From Hofstenia miamia (lineage: Eukaryota; Xenacoelomorpha; Acoela; Hofsteniidae), in NCBI GenBank assembly GCA_900660155.1, contig CABFPE010000312.1, positions 896,151 through 960,150 on the forward strand: a stretch of 64,000 bases of DNA, read 5' to 3'. How positions within the stretch are numbered: the stretch's first letter is position 1; every line of letters begins with the position of its first letter. Under the pieces are notes generated by a model. It was given only the letters and a program-made list of their open reading frames with translations, was not told the origin of the DNA and ran no database searches. Of this stretch, positions 48,276 to 60,068 are shown piece by piece. A program made the position numbers and the translations under genes.

Positions 48276-50557
48276 CCTGAAACAGGCATCTTTTGAACTT
48301 TTAACTCAAGCTAAAATTAAATTCACCTTGTGATTTGATACACTGATTCACTCAAGGGGTCTAGGATGAAAATAGACATTGATTGAGATTCTTATATTAT
48401 CCAATAAGATATCTAAATTAATAGAATAGAATTGATATTGAAATAATCCTCGTTATGATACAATGAGTACTAACTGAGTAGACAAGATTTTTTAGTTTCA
48501 CCATAAGTTATTGGTATAGTTTGAACATGCATTGAAATGTTCAGAATCAAAATAATATAACAATATAATAAAACACTTCAGAGCGTCGTTGAACACTTAA
48601 AGACAAATTGCTAATAAAGTTTCCATAAAATTTTCTATCAAGGTCTTTTAGTATTATAATCGTGTTTTACTCTTTTGATTATTTCTACCGTACCCGGTCG
48701 TACCAGTAACAGTGGTACCCTAGCCGCTCTACCCATTGGTAGGAGTAGGTAGAAACCGCACAAATCTTATTAAGGGAGCCGAGCTTCTAACGAGCTGAGC
48801 TGAGCCGAGCCGAGCCGAACCGTTGTATTGGATATACAACGAGCCCATTCTAAGCAAAATAAAATTTAAAACTGATTGCTAATTTAATTATTCAGATTTT
48901 TGTTAATTCTTCATTCAATATGCCTTTATTATAATATTTTAGATATATTTCTTTAATAATAGGAAGAGCTATGTAAAAGACCCTGGCAACGCGATATTTT
49001 TAAAAAAATCTCAGGCTGAAACGAGAGTTATTGAGAGATTTTATATGGCAAGACGAGCTTAGAAATTTCGGCTTGTTGACAAGTCTGCACTCGACTGAGT
49101 TTTGAAATTTAATGCTTGCATATGAAGAAATTAGGTTCACTCAGTAAATTGAAAAAAAATGAAAAATATCTTCAATTTCGCGAATATGAAATTTGCTATG
49201 TTAATACATTAGTGAGAAAATGAAATAATAAATTATGACGTTTCTTTGTCATATAGAAAAATATCTATGATCAATCCCTGCCAGGAATGTTTTGTCTGAA
49301 ATTTCACTATTAATTATAATNTCTTTGTTTATTTGAGTTCTTAATAATTAGGGCTTCAGAAATCCTAGTATTAGGTGTTTTCATAATGATCTTAAAATTA
49401 TTGATGTTTGCTCGATGTTGGTGAGTAACCCGAGTTTGAAGATGTCGCTTTGTTTTACTGATGTAAGAACGGTGACATTCTTCACATGTAAACTTGTATA
49501 CATACTTGTATACCTGAAACAGGCATCTTTTGAACTTTTAACTCAAGCTAAAATTAAATTCACCTTGTGATTTGATACACTGATTCACTCAAGGGGTCTA
49601 GGATGAAAATAGACATTGATTGAGATTCTTATATTATCCAATAAGATATCTAAATTAATAGAATAGAATTGATATTGAAATAATCCTCGTTATGATACAA
49701 TGAGTACTAACTGAGTAGACAAGATTTTTTAGTTTCACCATAAGTTATTGGTATAGTTTGAACATGCATTGAAATGTTCAGAATCAAAATAATATAACAA
49801 TATAATAAAACACTTCAGAGCGTCGTTGAACACTTAAAGACAAATTGCTAATAAAGTTTCCATAAAATTTTCTATCAAGGTCTTTTAGTATTATAATCGT
49901 GTTTTACTCTTTTGATTATTTCTACCGTACCCGGTCGTACCAGTAACAGTGGTACCCTAGCCGCTCTACCCATTGGTAGGAGTAGGTAGAAACCGCACAA
50001 ATCTTATTAAGGGAGCCGAGCTTCTAACGAGCTGAGCTGAGCCGAGCCGAGCCGAACCGTTGTATTGGATATACAACGAGCCCATTCTAAGCAAAATAAA
50101 ATTTAAAACTGATTGCTAATTTAATTATTCAGATTTTTGTTAATTCTTCATTCAATATGCCTTTATTATAATATTTTAGATATATTTCTTTAATAATAGG
50201 AAGAGCTATGTAAAAGACCCTGGCAACGCGATATTTTTAAAAAAATCTCAGGCTGAAACGAGAGTTATTGAGAGATTTTATATGGCAAGACGAGCTTAGA
50301 AATTTCGGCTTGTTGACAAGTCTGCACTCGACTGAGTTTTGAAATTTAATGCTTGCATATGAAGAAATTAGGTTCACTCAGTAAATTGAAAAAAAATGAA
50401 AAATATCTTCAATTTCGCGAATATGAAATTTGCTATGTTAATACATTAGTGAGAAAATGAAATAATAAATTATGACGTTTCTTTGTCATATAGAAAAATA
50501 TCTATGATCAATCCCTGCCAGGAATGTTTTGTCTGAAATTTCACTATTAATTATAAT
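48085..50557. repeat. Perfect 1236-bp direct duplication separated by one N
   Basis: 48085-49320 and 49322-50557 read identically by eye over their whole length, with a single undetermined base at 49321 between them. Each copy contains the Penelope piece, a GC-rich segment with CAGTGGTACC and (GAGCC)n boxes (about 48690-48835), and the beginning of the 274-bp satellite. This is most likely an unmerged contig overlap. Confidence 0.9.
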
Positions 50558-51265
50558 ATCGTTGATCTCTTAAATAACTTGCTGAGATTTTCAAAAATTT
50601 AATTCCCAACGCCGATTTTTTAATTGAAAAATTGAAAGTGTCTAATTCAAACATGTTTTACACCAAAAAAAAACTGACACTTTAGAACACCGCCGAGACA
50701 ATATAATATAAAATAAACATTAGTGAGAAAATGAAATAATAAATTATGACGTTTCTCTGTCATATAGAAAAGTATCTATGATCAATCCCTGCCAGGAATG
50801 TTTTGTCTGAAATTTCACTATTAATTATAATATCGTTGATCTTTTAAATAACTTGCTGAGATTTTAAAAAATTTAATTCCCAACGCCGATTTTTTAATTG
50901 AAAAATTGAAAGTGTCTAATTCAACCATGTTTTACACCAAAACAAAACTTACACTTTAGAACACCGCCGAGACAATATAATATAAAATAAACATTAGTGA
51001 GAAAATGAAATAATAAATTATGACGTTTCTCTGTCATATAGAAAAGTATCTATGATCAATCCCTGCCAGGAATGTTTTGTCTGAAATTTCACTATTAATT
51101 ATAATATCGTTGATCTTTTAAATAACTTGCTGAGATTTTAAAAAATTTAATTCCCAACGCCGATTTTTTAATTGAAAAATTGAAAGTGTCTAATTCAACC
51201 ATGTTTTACACCAAAACAAAACTTACACTTTAGAACACCGCCGAGACAATATAATATAAAATAAT
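50444..51265. repeat. Tandem array, three copies of a 274-bp unit
   Basis: Units start at 50444, 50718 and 50992 with CATTAGTGAGAAAATGAAAT and end ACCGCCGAGACAATATAATA. The second and third are closer to each other than to the first. A truncated start of the unit also closes the upstream duplication copy (from about 49207). Confidence 0.93.
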
Positions 51266-53100
51266 CTTTGGCGGCGCATGCAAAACAGTAATCACCCACT
51301 GCACTATCTATTACAAAATACGCGCCAATAAAAACTTTTACTTGAGTTCCCATTGACAATCAACAGCTGCATGGAATACTTTGAGACCAGGGGCGTACTC
51401 AGGATTTTCTGATGGGGGCATCATTGTTATTGCCTAATGCGGGACGAAGCCCCGCTAAAATTTTTGAAAATAATGAGAAAATAGACCCTAAAAATGCATT
51501 TCACGATCCTAGATTTTAAATTTTTCAATTTTTTATGAAAAATTTTTTGCCACTGTGTGAGACTAAACAATTCTTCCCTTTTAAGTACTAAGCCTAAGCA
51601 GGGCATATTTTTAAATTTCATTTGTTTATTTGTTTGTATGCCATTTGACCACTGTGTTTACAGGCATGCATTTATTTATTTATTTAAATTATATTTATTT
51701 ATTTATAAGACCATCTACGATGATTTATTGCTGACCAAGCCTTCTTGTTTAAATCGCGCTATTTTACTTTGTTGTAAAAATGTAATAAACTTGCAAGTTA
51801 TCGCAAAACGCATATTTTGAAACAAATAAATTTAGTTTTCCTCCACTTAGTGGTGTGAAATTAGAAGGATTCAATTTCTTGAGATGTATATATGATATTT
51901 GAATTTTGTCAAGGAAATCATTTTGCCAATATAGAACTAAGGAAATGTAAATTATTTTTAAAGCGACTTTTTCCCAAATGGAAAACTATAAAAATCCTCA
52001 AAAAAAATTGATGAGAAAAAAAAATTTAAACATATAGAAATATATTAAACAAAAAATTTTGGCACTTCACTTCTACAGTGCGGGAAATTCAAATGGAGCC
52101 ATCCTATAAATTCAACTTTTTTTTTCTGGGTATCTGAATGATATGAAAATACACTTTGTAATTTGTAAAATAAATATGAGGTTCTTGCATATTGTTCCAC
52201 AAGTGTACCATCAGTTTTATTGCACTAACCACAAGTATGATAGGATACCATAACACTCACCTCCTCTCGCAATTGTAGCGAGCAGCAAACTGATTTGAAA
52301 AGCGTCGGAAACCTAACGGAGAAACAGTCATGCTAACTAAATAGAGAGACCTGGGAACTTGTTAAATTTCATGTTTCTATTACAATACTTCTTATTAAAT
52401 TAAGCTTCTTGATTCAAAACTAAATGGGTTCTTCGAGTTATCTAACCAAAAAAATTACAATTTTGGCATATTGTAACACTGGTATGAGTGGAAATATAAC
52501 GTTTCCTCAAGGACCCTATTGGGAAAGAACGAGAAAAAAACGCTTCAAGAATTTCCAATGCTACAAAGCGATTTCTTCTTCAGTTTTCATGAAAAATCCT
52601 AAATTGCGTTTTTGGAAGTCAATCAAAATTTCATCAAGTACACGGAAACTTTAGATAGCTATCTGTTACCATTTCGAGACATATTTCATCATATTATAAA
52701 TATTAACTTTTGCACGTAAACGTGATCATGTTAGTGAACACGGAAAAAGTATAATATATCCTCCTCTTTATATCAAGTACAATTTCATGCAGCTTCAGTT
52801 TTACTTAAGCATAAATATGGCCGAGAATCAATGTCTTTTCTTTCTGATTACTGAAAAGTAATTCCAAGATCGCATAAGTTTATTTCAGTCATATCCTAGT
52901 TTTCATCAAGCAGCCTCTAATATTTGAAAATATTAGAAAAGGAAATTAGAATAGAAAAAAATTACATAAAATTTAGAAATAATTAAGAAGTGCACATTTA
53001 CATGGACAAAACACAATCTGAGACACAAGCATAAACTGATTTCATACACAGAGCTCACCACATACATAGACACACACATACTATTATTATATATTATCAT
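51266..53100. other. AT-rich stretch without recognised gene
   Basis: A lone GC-rich end CAGGGGCGTACTCAGGAT at about 51388 resembles MITE termini; its partner was not seen. Open frames at 51557-51820 and 52424-52654 have no family resemblance. Confidence 0.45.
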
Positions 53101-53349
53101 GGCTACCTCTAAAGAAAGGCCATGAAGTAATTAATGCAAAAAATCTAGCGCAGGGCAATGTGCAAATTATCAAAAGCCAAATATTTTGATTTTTAACCTA
53201 CAGCCAAACATGACTCTGCTGAAATTTATAAATAGAGTACATTTATGTCATATTGAGCACCTTAGTATATTAATGAAAGTACAAAAATGTTAATGCTAAT
53301 GAGTCAGATATATGTGAAATACAAAGAAAAACGAAATAATATTTGATCA

Positions 53350-53812
53350 AAGAAAATGACAGCGGAATTACTGCAGTCTGCCTGAGTAATCTGCAATTTT
53401 ATTTTCTGATGATGTCCAGAGGATCGTGAAACACTTCTATTTAATGATCATAGTAATTGCAATAGCAATCAGATGAGATAAATCATATCTTTCAGATATG
53501 ATAGTATCATCAACCTTTGGTCATGCACCATACATAAAAATCATGGGTTTTTTTGAAAGACATGAGATCTTGGAGATTGGAAAAAATGATAGCGGATTTA
53601 CTGCAGCTGCTTGAGTAATCTGCAATTTTATTTTCTGATGATGTCCAGAGGATCGTGAGACACTTCTGTTTAATGATCATAGTAATTGCAATTGCAACCA
53701 GATAAGATAAACCATATCTTTAAGACATGATGGTATCACCAACCTTTACTTTGTATGCAGCATATATAAGTATCATGGCTTCTTTTGAAAGATATGAGAT
53801 ATTGAAGATTGG
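53350..53812. repeat. Two tandem copies of a 230-bp unit
   Basis: Copies start at about 53350 and 53580 and share TTTTATTTTCTGATGATGTC and CAGAGGATCGTGA. They differ by scattered substitutions, so the duplication is old. Confidence 0.88.
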
Positions 53813-54514
53813 AAGGAGAAAGCCACAATGTCCGGAAATTTTATCTCTAAGACGTAACCAAAAGCTGCAACCTGTTAAGGGTTAGTAGATTCTTTAAAAA
53901 CGAGAAAATCAAGGTATGGAAAACGGAACAACCAGCCAGATCAGTAAGAACTTAGCACTCCCAAAGTGAGTATCTGTTACATCATAAAGTGGATGCTGAC
54001 ATAATGAGCCAAACGATAACCATGTTGCCAAAAGTGCGTTATCTGTTCCTGTGCGATAAAAAAGAAAGAGGTGTCTCTGCTAAAGAAGAGATCAGTTGAT
54101 GTCCATCTTTAAATGGATTAATTCATAAAGAGGGTTTATGCTCATGATTTTCTGTAAGCTACAGCAGCTGATCATTCAAATTGAAAATAGGCATGCAATG
54201 AGCATGTTTTTAAAAGGATCATCTTTATTTATCCCACATGTGATGGGCTCCCATAGTGTGATGTGATTCGTACACACGGAAAATTAAGTGATTTAATTAA
54301 AAAATGACCATAAGTATGAATGAATTAATCTGTTAGCCATTATTTTTTATCTAAAACAATACATGAATTTCCATCAAAATATTTCTAATCCATATCCAGT
54401 AGATATCCAAGATTGGCTGTCTTCATGGAGGTCATGTACTTTTCTCTTCACTAAAACTGAGCACGTACGAAGCATAGCAAAAGTTTTTAAATTCAAGTTT
54501 TACTGACTAATAAC

Positions 54515-55015
54515 CAGGGACCTTAATTTTCGGCGGCGCCGAACCACCGAAAACCGCTATAATTCCGCCGAAAAGAGAGCCAAAGAGGACGCAAACCGTG
54601 GTACGCTTCCTGTAAAAAGGAGTCAGAAAATGACAGAAAACGTTTAAAATTCTGTGAAAAATTTCGAAGGGTACGTGAAAAGACTAAGGACATCGATATG
54701 GTGGTGAAGAAGGCGCGTGGGGGAAAACATTTGCGATCCTACGGAAATAGAAATACAGATATTTAGTTTCACCCTGTGTACATCAGTAGACGTCGAAAGA
54801 TTTTTTCTATCTTGAATTCCATTATTGCTGATCGGCCAAATATGTTAGAAGAAACTTTAAAGAAGCTTATTTTCATTAAATATAATCCTAATTTGTGGTG
54901 TTATGAAAATAAAATGCTCAGGCGAAAATGCGTTTTTTGTCGCCGAAAATACAGTTTTTGCGCCGAAATCGGTAGCCGAAAGTTGCGACTTTTCCGCCGA
55001 AAATGAAGGGGCCTG
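54515..55015 (+). mobile_element. hAT transposon, internally deleted, with 8-bp target duplication
   Basis: The ends CAGGGACCTTAATTTTCGGC and, reversed, CAGGCCCCTTCATTTTCGGC are inverted, rich in 'CGCCGAAAA' boxes. The flanks CTAATAAC (54507-54514) and CTAATATC (55016-55023) match at seven of eight positions. Between them are a short lysine/arginine-rich piece (about 54580-54690) and the C-terminal dimerisation block of a hAT transposase: SVDVERFF, then after a one-base shift in a T run SILNSIIADRPNMLEETLKK (about 54785-54880). The catalytic core is deleted. It is a non-autonomous derivative of a once complete element, nested in the 53.1-55.2 kb element. Confidence 0.8.
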
Positions 55016-55919
55016 CTAATATCCATAACGTATGATACACACGCATTGAATAACTCCACATGTGTAAATTGCAAATATTACAAATCGCCGCTAGTAGTCG
55101 TCACTATGATTGAAGAATAATTAAATACAATGCCCTCTGCTAGAAATTAATAACGGCACGCCTTTCTTTAGAGGTAGCCTATTTAGAGGTTGATATTATG
55201 CATGTATATTAAGTTTGTAGTTTTAAAATGTTACTTTTTAGCATATATATTACTTTGACTCTTATCTGGTAAACTTCCTTTTAAAAAAGTAATGCATTTT
55301 TGTCTAATTTTTTGGCAATCATTTGCAAAATTTTCCCCATAATTTACTAGAACTAATTTTTTCTTCTCTTTAGATATTTTCAAATGAATTCCATATTTTA
55401 TTCAAACGCATATGCAAATTTCAATATAGAAATGAGGTTATATTTCATTTTTATTTATTCTCACATAAGTCAATCATACATATTCCAATGCTTAGCTAAA
55501 AAATAAATGGCTCCTTACAGGAAAACTCAAAATAACACACAGTGTGACATATTTTTTATAAATCATGGTTTAGAGCATCGACGTATTCGACGAGCGTACA
55601 TGGGATGTAGTCATGTTTCTGTGAAAACTGGATCTTTATATAAGATTCAACAGACACGAAGAATTAAAGTAATTTTCAATTGCTTTTTCTTATTTTTATT
55701 TGGCGTGTACTTTCAAATGCTTGCAATGTAGATTCATTTTATTGCTAATAAAATATTAATTACTAGAATAGATACTTTTGTTCTTAAATGTATACAGACA
55801 CAATGAATTCGTCTAATTGCCTAAAATTTTAGTTTTACAATGTAAACTCAATTCATTTTATTGCTAATAAAACATTAATAAAGATGCACCTTAAGGAGCA
55901 CTATTAGTATTAGGATACA

Positions 55920-56155
55920 TTGATATGCAGATACTGCATGTATAATAAGAGAAATGAGAAATCCAGATGACATAACCAAGAAATTAACAAAAGATGTTGA
56001 AATTCCGATTAATAAATTTAATAAATGCCAATTAAGAATTAATGCTGCAAAATTGAAATTTTTTATCTTCATGGCATTTATGCACCAAAATATTTCTAAT
56101 ATTAACAATATAAAAGTAAGAAATAATGAGATAAGAAAAGCAAATCTACTTTGAG
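55920..56155 (+). mobile_element. CR1/jockey-like LINE RT fragment
   Basis: YADTACIIREM at about 55923 is a changed YADDTCII catalytic motif. The frame goes on with RNPDDITKKLTKDVEIPINK and NKCQLRINAAKLKFFIF. It is the same family and the same domain as the pieces at 3511-3724 and 4916-5224. Confidence 0.7.
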
Positions 56156-56184
56156 TAGTAATGAAATTTTCCAAAAAATTAATA

Positions 56185-56790
56185 GATGCTCTATTATTTT
56201 GGCCACAGTTGTATATTAATCATATTTGCTAGTAAAAGCTGCATAAGTGCATTAAGCTCTATTATTCAAATTCATTTTTGCACCAGCGTTCCTATTTGTT
56301 AAAAGGTATTATATTGATTGCAAATCATTGATTCTGGCCAGATAAGCAAAAGTTTTATTAATTGTTTGCTCTATAGGCTGTTACGTAATTACTGATTATT
56401 TTTGTGAAGAATGGGTAGAAACTGTGATCTTACCATATTTAAACATGGCCCGTTTAAAGCATATTGGGATGTTGGTTATTCACAAGTAAAAATTGCAAAT
56501 AATTTGAAAATATCTCGTCATGCTGTAAAAACTCTCTACACAATGAGTGTGATTGTAGAAAGAATGGCATCTCACAAAGCAACATCTGCAGATTATCTAG
56601 CAATGAAATTGACCGTCATTCAACAGAAGGGTTATCCTACAAAGTATTGAGTAAATGTTGACTTTTGATTTTCATTTTACTTTAATAATGTATTAAGTGT
56701 GCTAAGAGTAATAAATTGTTATCGTCATTTTTATATTACAAATTTCATGAAAATGCTGTGGTTGCTCTATTATTTTGGCCACAGCTGTAG
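56185..56790 (+). mobile_element. Tc1-like element remnant: transposase N-terminus plus right end
   Basis: The frame at 56411-56650 starts MGRNCDLTIFKHGPFKAYWD and contains the helix-turn-helix block GYSQVKIANNLKISRHAVKT of Tc1-like transposases. It then runs out. A terminal sequence GCTCTATTATTTTGGCCACA ends the piece at about 56786. The same terminal sequence lies in the same orientation at about 56190-56212, so that one is a separate end. The catalytic domain is missing. Confidence 0.65.
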
Positions 56791-57949
56791 AGTTAAAATT
56801 TAATGAATTGTTTTCATTGAGGTGCAAAAATAGATTAAAGCATCTACATCATCTGTGAAATGTAGCACTGCCCTTTAAATGTAAAACATTGATTCTTTTT
56901 CTGCTAAATAACTTAAATTTTTTCTGATTTTTGTTTCTAAATTTCACATTATATAAAAAGAAATTATTTGCAAAATATTCTATTGGGATTCAAAATTCTG
57001 AATTATATGATAAGGATATAACAGTGAGTAATTGAATTGCTTTATTAATATCTAGCTCTTTGTATAACACACAAGTTTGTAATCTACAAGTCATATAGTA
57101 ACCTTAATTGTCAAGATTCATTTTCTTTGAAGGCTTATGGATTATCTAATGGAAATAAATGATGAATATTTAAAAAGAAGATCTAAAGAAATATACATTT
57201 TATGATCAAATGCTCTTGGGAACATCAAATCAATAGAATGTATGGGCAGAATTTTTAAATTCTAGGCTCTTCCCGAAAAATTAATTATGTATGTATGTAT
57301 GGTAAATTGTACAACCTTGACCTATGTCATTTTCATCTCACAAATTGACACTGACGTGATTCTAACCTTGGTGAACTAGCCAGTGCTCACCTCAGAACTC
57401 CTACACGACTTCAACTTTCTTCAATTTCTATAATCTCTTTATTTCCTCTGTAAGCTCCCTTTCTTGTACATTTTAATTCAAATACAACTGTTTAGGCTGC
57501 TTTATAAGCAGTTAGCAATCCCTTACCATCTTGCAGTCTTTGAAATGCACAATCTATCTTTATCTATATTTAGGTTCAGTACTCTTTCAGCTAAAGGAAA
57601 CTTCCTGATTTCCCTGTTTGGCTCCACATCTCATTATTGGTCTACGTAACTATTCCTTCTTAGTATCTCATCTTGGATCATAATCTTCTCACCTCCTGAA
57701 ACTTCTAAACTTTGGAATACCTATGCATTTTTGTGTAAAAGGTCTCAAAATGGAACTAGGGTTCGAGTCTCTCTACCATGGTAAAAATCATGGAACCTCA
57801 TAGTTAGATTACATTTTTGTTTCTAATAAGACTTGCCTTGAAAGCTGCTTTTCAACAAAGCTAAATTTGCCTGCAGATTATTTGGCACTCATTCCTACCA
57901 TAAAAAGGATTGTTACTTTTAGCAATCAGCAAAAATATTGTAAATCATG

Positions 57950-59260
57950 CTTTAATCCATGCATTGGACTGCTTAAATTTTAGGGAAATTTACAATATAT
58001 CTGACCCAAACCAAGCTATTGAATGCTTTTGGAAATCTTAAAAGAACACCTCAACTGGAGTTCTTCTATGAACAAAATTGAAAATATCGAATAAGGATCC
58101 TTGTTTGTCTGAGGCAATTCCTTAAATATCTTATCAGGAAGAAGCAATTTCTGCTTCAAAATAATTGTCAACATGACACAGATATTCTCACCACCTGCAT
58201 TAAAAACATTATCTTAGCCAATATTTCTTTTTCGAAGCATTGCTCTGGATCTGCAAAATGGTGGAATTTAGTCAAAGATTTGACCAATGGGGAAAATCCA
58301 TATATGTGTGATTTCATTTTTTACTCTTGAAATCAAAATAAACAATTTACAAATACTGCAACTGTAAAATATCATAAGATTCCTCCTGAGTTTACATTGA
58401 TTATGTACTTAAGTATTCACAAGTTACTTCTGTGTGTTACAATGGAATACCTTCATGGTTTATCGAGAAAAATGCACACAATTTAGCAGAACCTCTTCCA
58501 TAGATTCATAATATGTGCATTGCATAGAGCATTTTCCTAATATTTTTAAACTCTCTGTTGTCTCATCATTTCCTAATCTTGTGCAAGTGAGTTCTTTGGA
58601 TATGCTATTTCCATTACTTCAATTTTATCTAGAATCTTTGAAAGGTTGCTGTTTGACAAATTCAATAGTAATAGCTACTGCATATTTCTCAAAAAATCAA
58701 TTTGGCTTCTATTAGAATTCCTCAACCAACATTGTTTTGCTTGGTCATTTTGAGATTTATAAGAAATTTGGAAAGGACAATGATGATTACATCAAATATA
58801 TTTTTTAGATCTCAGTAAAGCTTTTGAAAGTGTTTCTCATTTTTTAGATCTCAGTAAAGCTTTTGAAAGTGTTTCTCATCATCTTATAAAGTCATAATTT
58901 TTAAAAGTTGAGCCAAATATTATGTCTATTTATCATTATCTTGGTGATATCATTTCTCATGGCTAGAAAGCAAATGGTTTCCATGCAAAATTGGAATTCT
59001 ACAATTTTCATAACTAATAGTGGTTTTTTGCAGGGAACATTTTTTTCCCTCCCAGTTTCAATTTTTCTTTTGCTGATTTACAATTAGAAGTACTTGATAC
59101 CAAAAATATTTAGTCTGTGGATGATATAGATATCATAGTTGATTTTAAGAATTCTAATTATAGAGCTGAAGAAGCTATCTCAGCAACAGTAAACTGGGAT
59201 AAGAGAAACAATTTTATTTTAATAATAATAGGAGTTCCTACGTAAGTCTTTTGAAATTTT
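57950..59260 (+). mobile_element. LINE RT-domain remnant with duplicated LSKAFES block
   Basis: Plus-strand pieces in order are SGSAKWWNLVKDLTNG (about 58250-58295), ISITSILSRIFERLLFDKF (about 58600-58655), the first catalytic block FLDLSKAFESVSHH (twice, 58801-58885), and a decayed SVDDIDIIVDFKNSN (about 59115-59160). This is the order RT motifs take in non-LTR elements. Many stops are present. It is followed closely by the 5' part of another LINE. Confidence 0.6.
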
Positions 59261-59287
59261 TTAAGCATCAAAATTTTTGCCATCTAC

Positions 59288-60040
59288 ATGATGGCAATGT
59301 TGTATTCAAAAGCTTTTAAACCCAGTAATGATGAAGAATCAGTTGTTTTTATTAAAACAAATAAGTTTAACTCCAAAGACATTATTATAAAGACAATGAT
59401 ACAATTAAGAACACTATTTATTACAAATGAAATTAAGCTAGGTTTAACAATATTAAAAATTAATGATAATCATTATATAAAGATGTGTTTGAAATTTGGG
59501 AAATACGGACATACATTAAAGACTTGTTTAAGTGAAACATTTAACTGCATGTATTGTATAAATGAAAATTCTTATAAAGAATGTCCATTTAAAAAAAACA
59601 AAGAAAAACAATGCTGTTAAAATTTAAATACCAATCATTTACTCATAATGCATTTTATAAAAATTGTCCAATTCTAAAAGAAGAATTAGATATTACTATA
59701 ATGATAACAGAAATAGATAAATAGATATGGATAATATAGCTTCTTTTAATAATCTAGAAAATCAATTAAATACCAACAAAAACAAATTAAAATTTTTGAA
59801 TATTAATTTTCAAAGTATTGCCAACAAATTCAATAAATTTTCTGATGTAATAAATAATTTTGATTTAAATTCAATAATTGGAATAACTGAAACCTGGTTA
59901 ACAAAGGGAGATAAATTACCAAACTGCAGCAAAGATATAATGTTTTTTACTAAGAATAGAGACAACACATTATCCAAGAAGTGAAGAGAAGTTGGCGTAT
60001 TAATATCAGTTCCTAGACATTTCAAACCTAGAGTACTTTT
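59288..60040 (+). mobile_element. LINE 5' part: ORF1 zinc-knuckle end and endonuclease start
   Basis: An ORF1-like frame (59288-59620) has the knuckle series CLKFGKYGHTLKTC, CMYCINENSYKECPFK and, in a shifted frame, YKNCPILKEE, as in jockey/I/CR1-type ORF1 proteins. The second cysteine of the first knuckle is phenylalanine. At 59727 an ORF2-like frame starts MDNIASFNN. It continues LKFLNINFQSIANKFNKF and DLNSIIGITETWL, the first two blocks of the AP-type endonuclease, and ends at a stop near 59982. The RT domain is absent; an AT microsatellite follows. Confidence 0.7.
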
Positions 60041-60068
60041 ATTATTTATATATATATATATATATATA

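Larger units (their letters stand above)
53101..55179. mobile_element. 2.1-kb element with perfect 20-bp inverted ends
   Basis: GGCTACCTCTAAAGAAAGGC at 53101-53120 is exactly mirrored at 55160-55179. Weaker inverted similarity continues inward. The flanking triplets are CAT and TAT. It contains a two-copy 230-bp repeat near its left end and a hAT insertion near its right end; no transposase of its own was recognised. Confidence 0.65.

Noticed and set aside
55507-55731. 74-codon open frame (MAPYRKTQNN...)
   Set aside because: No recognisable motif, and both neighbours are LINE sequence; a donor-like GTAATT inside is not enough to call an exon.
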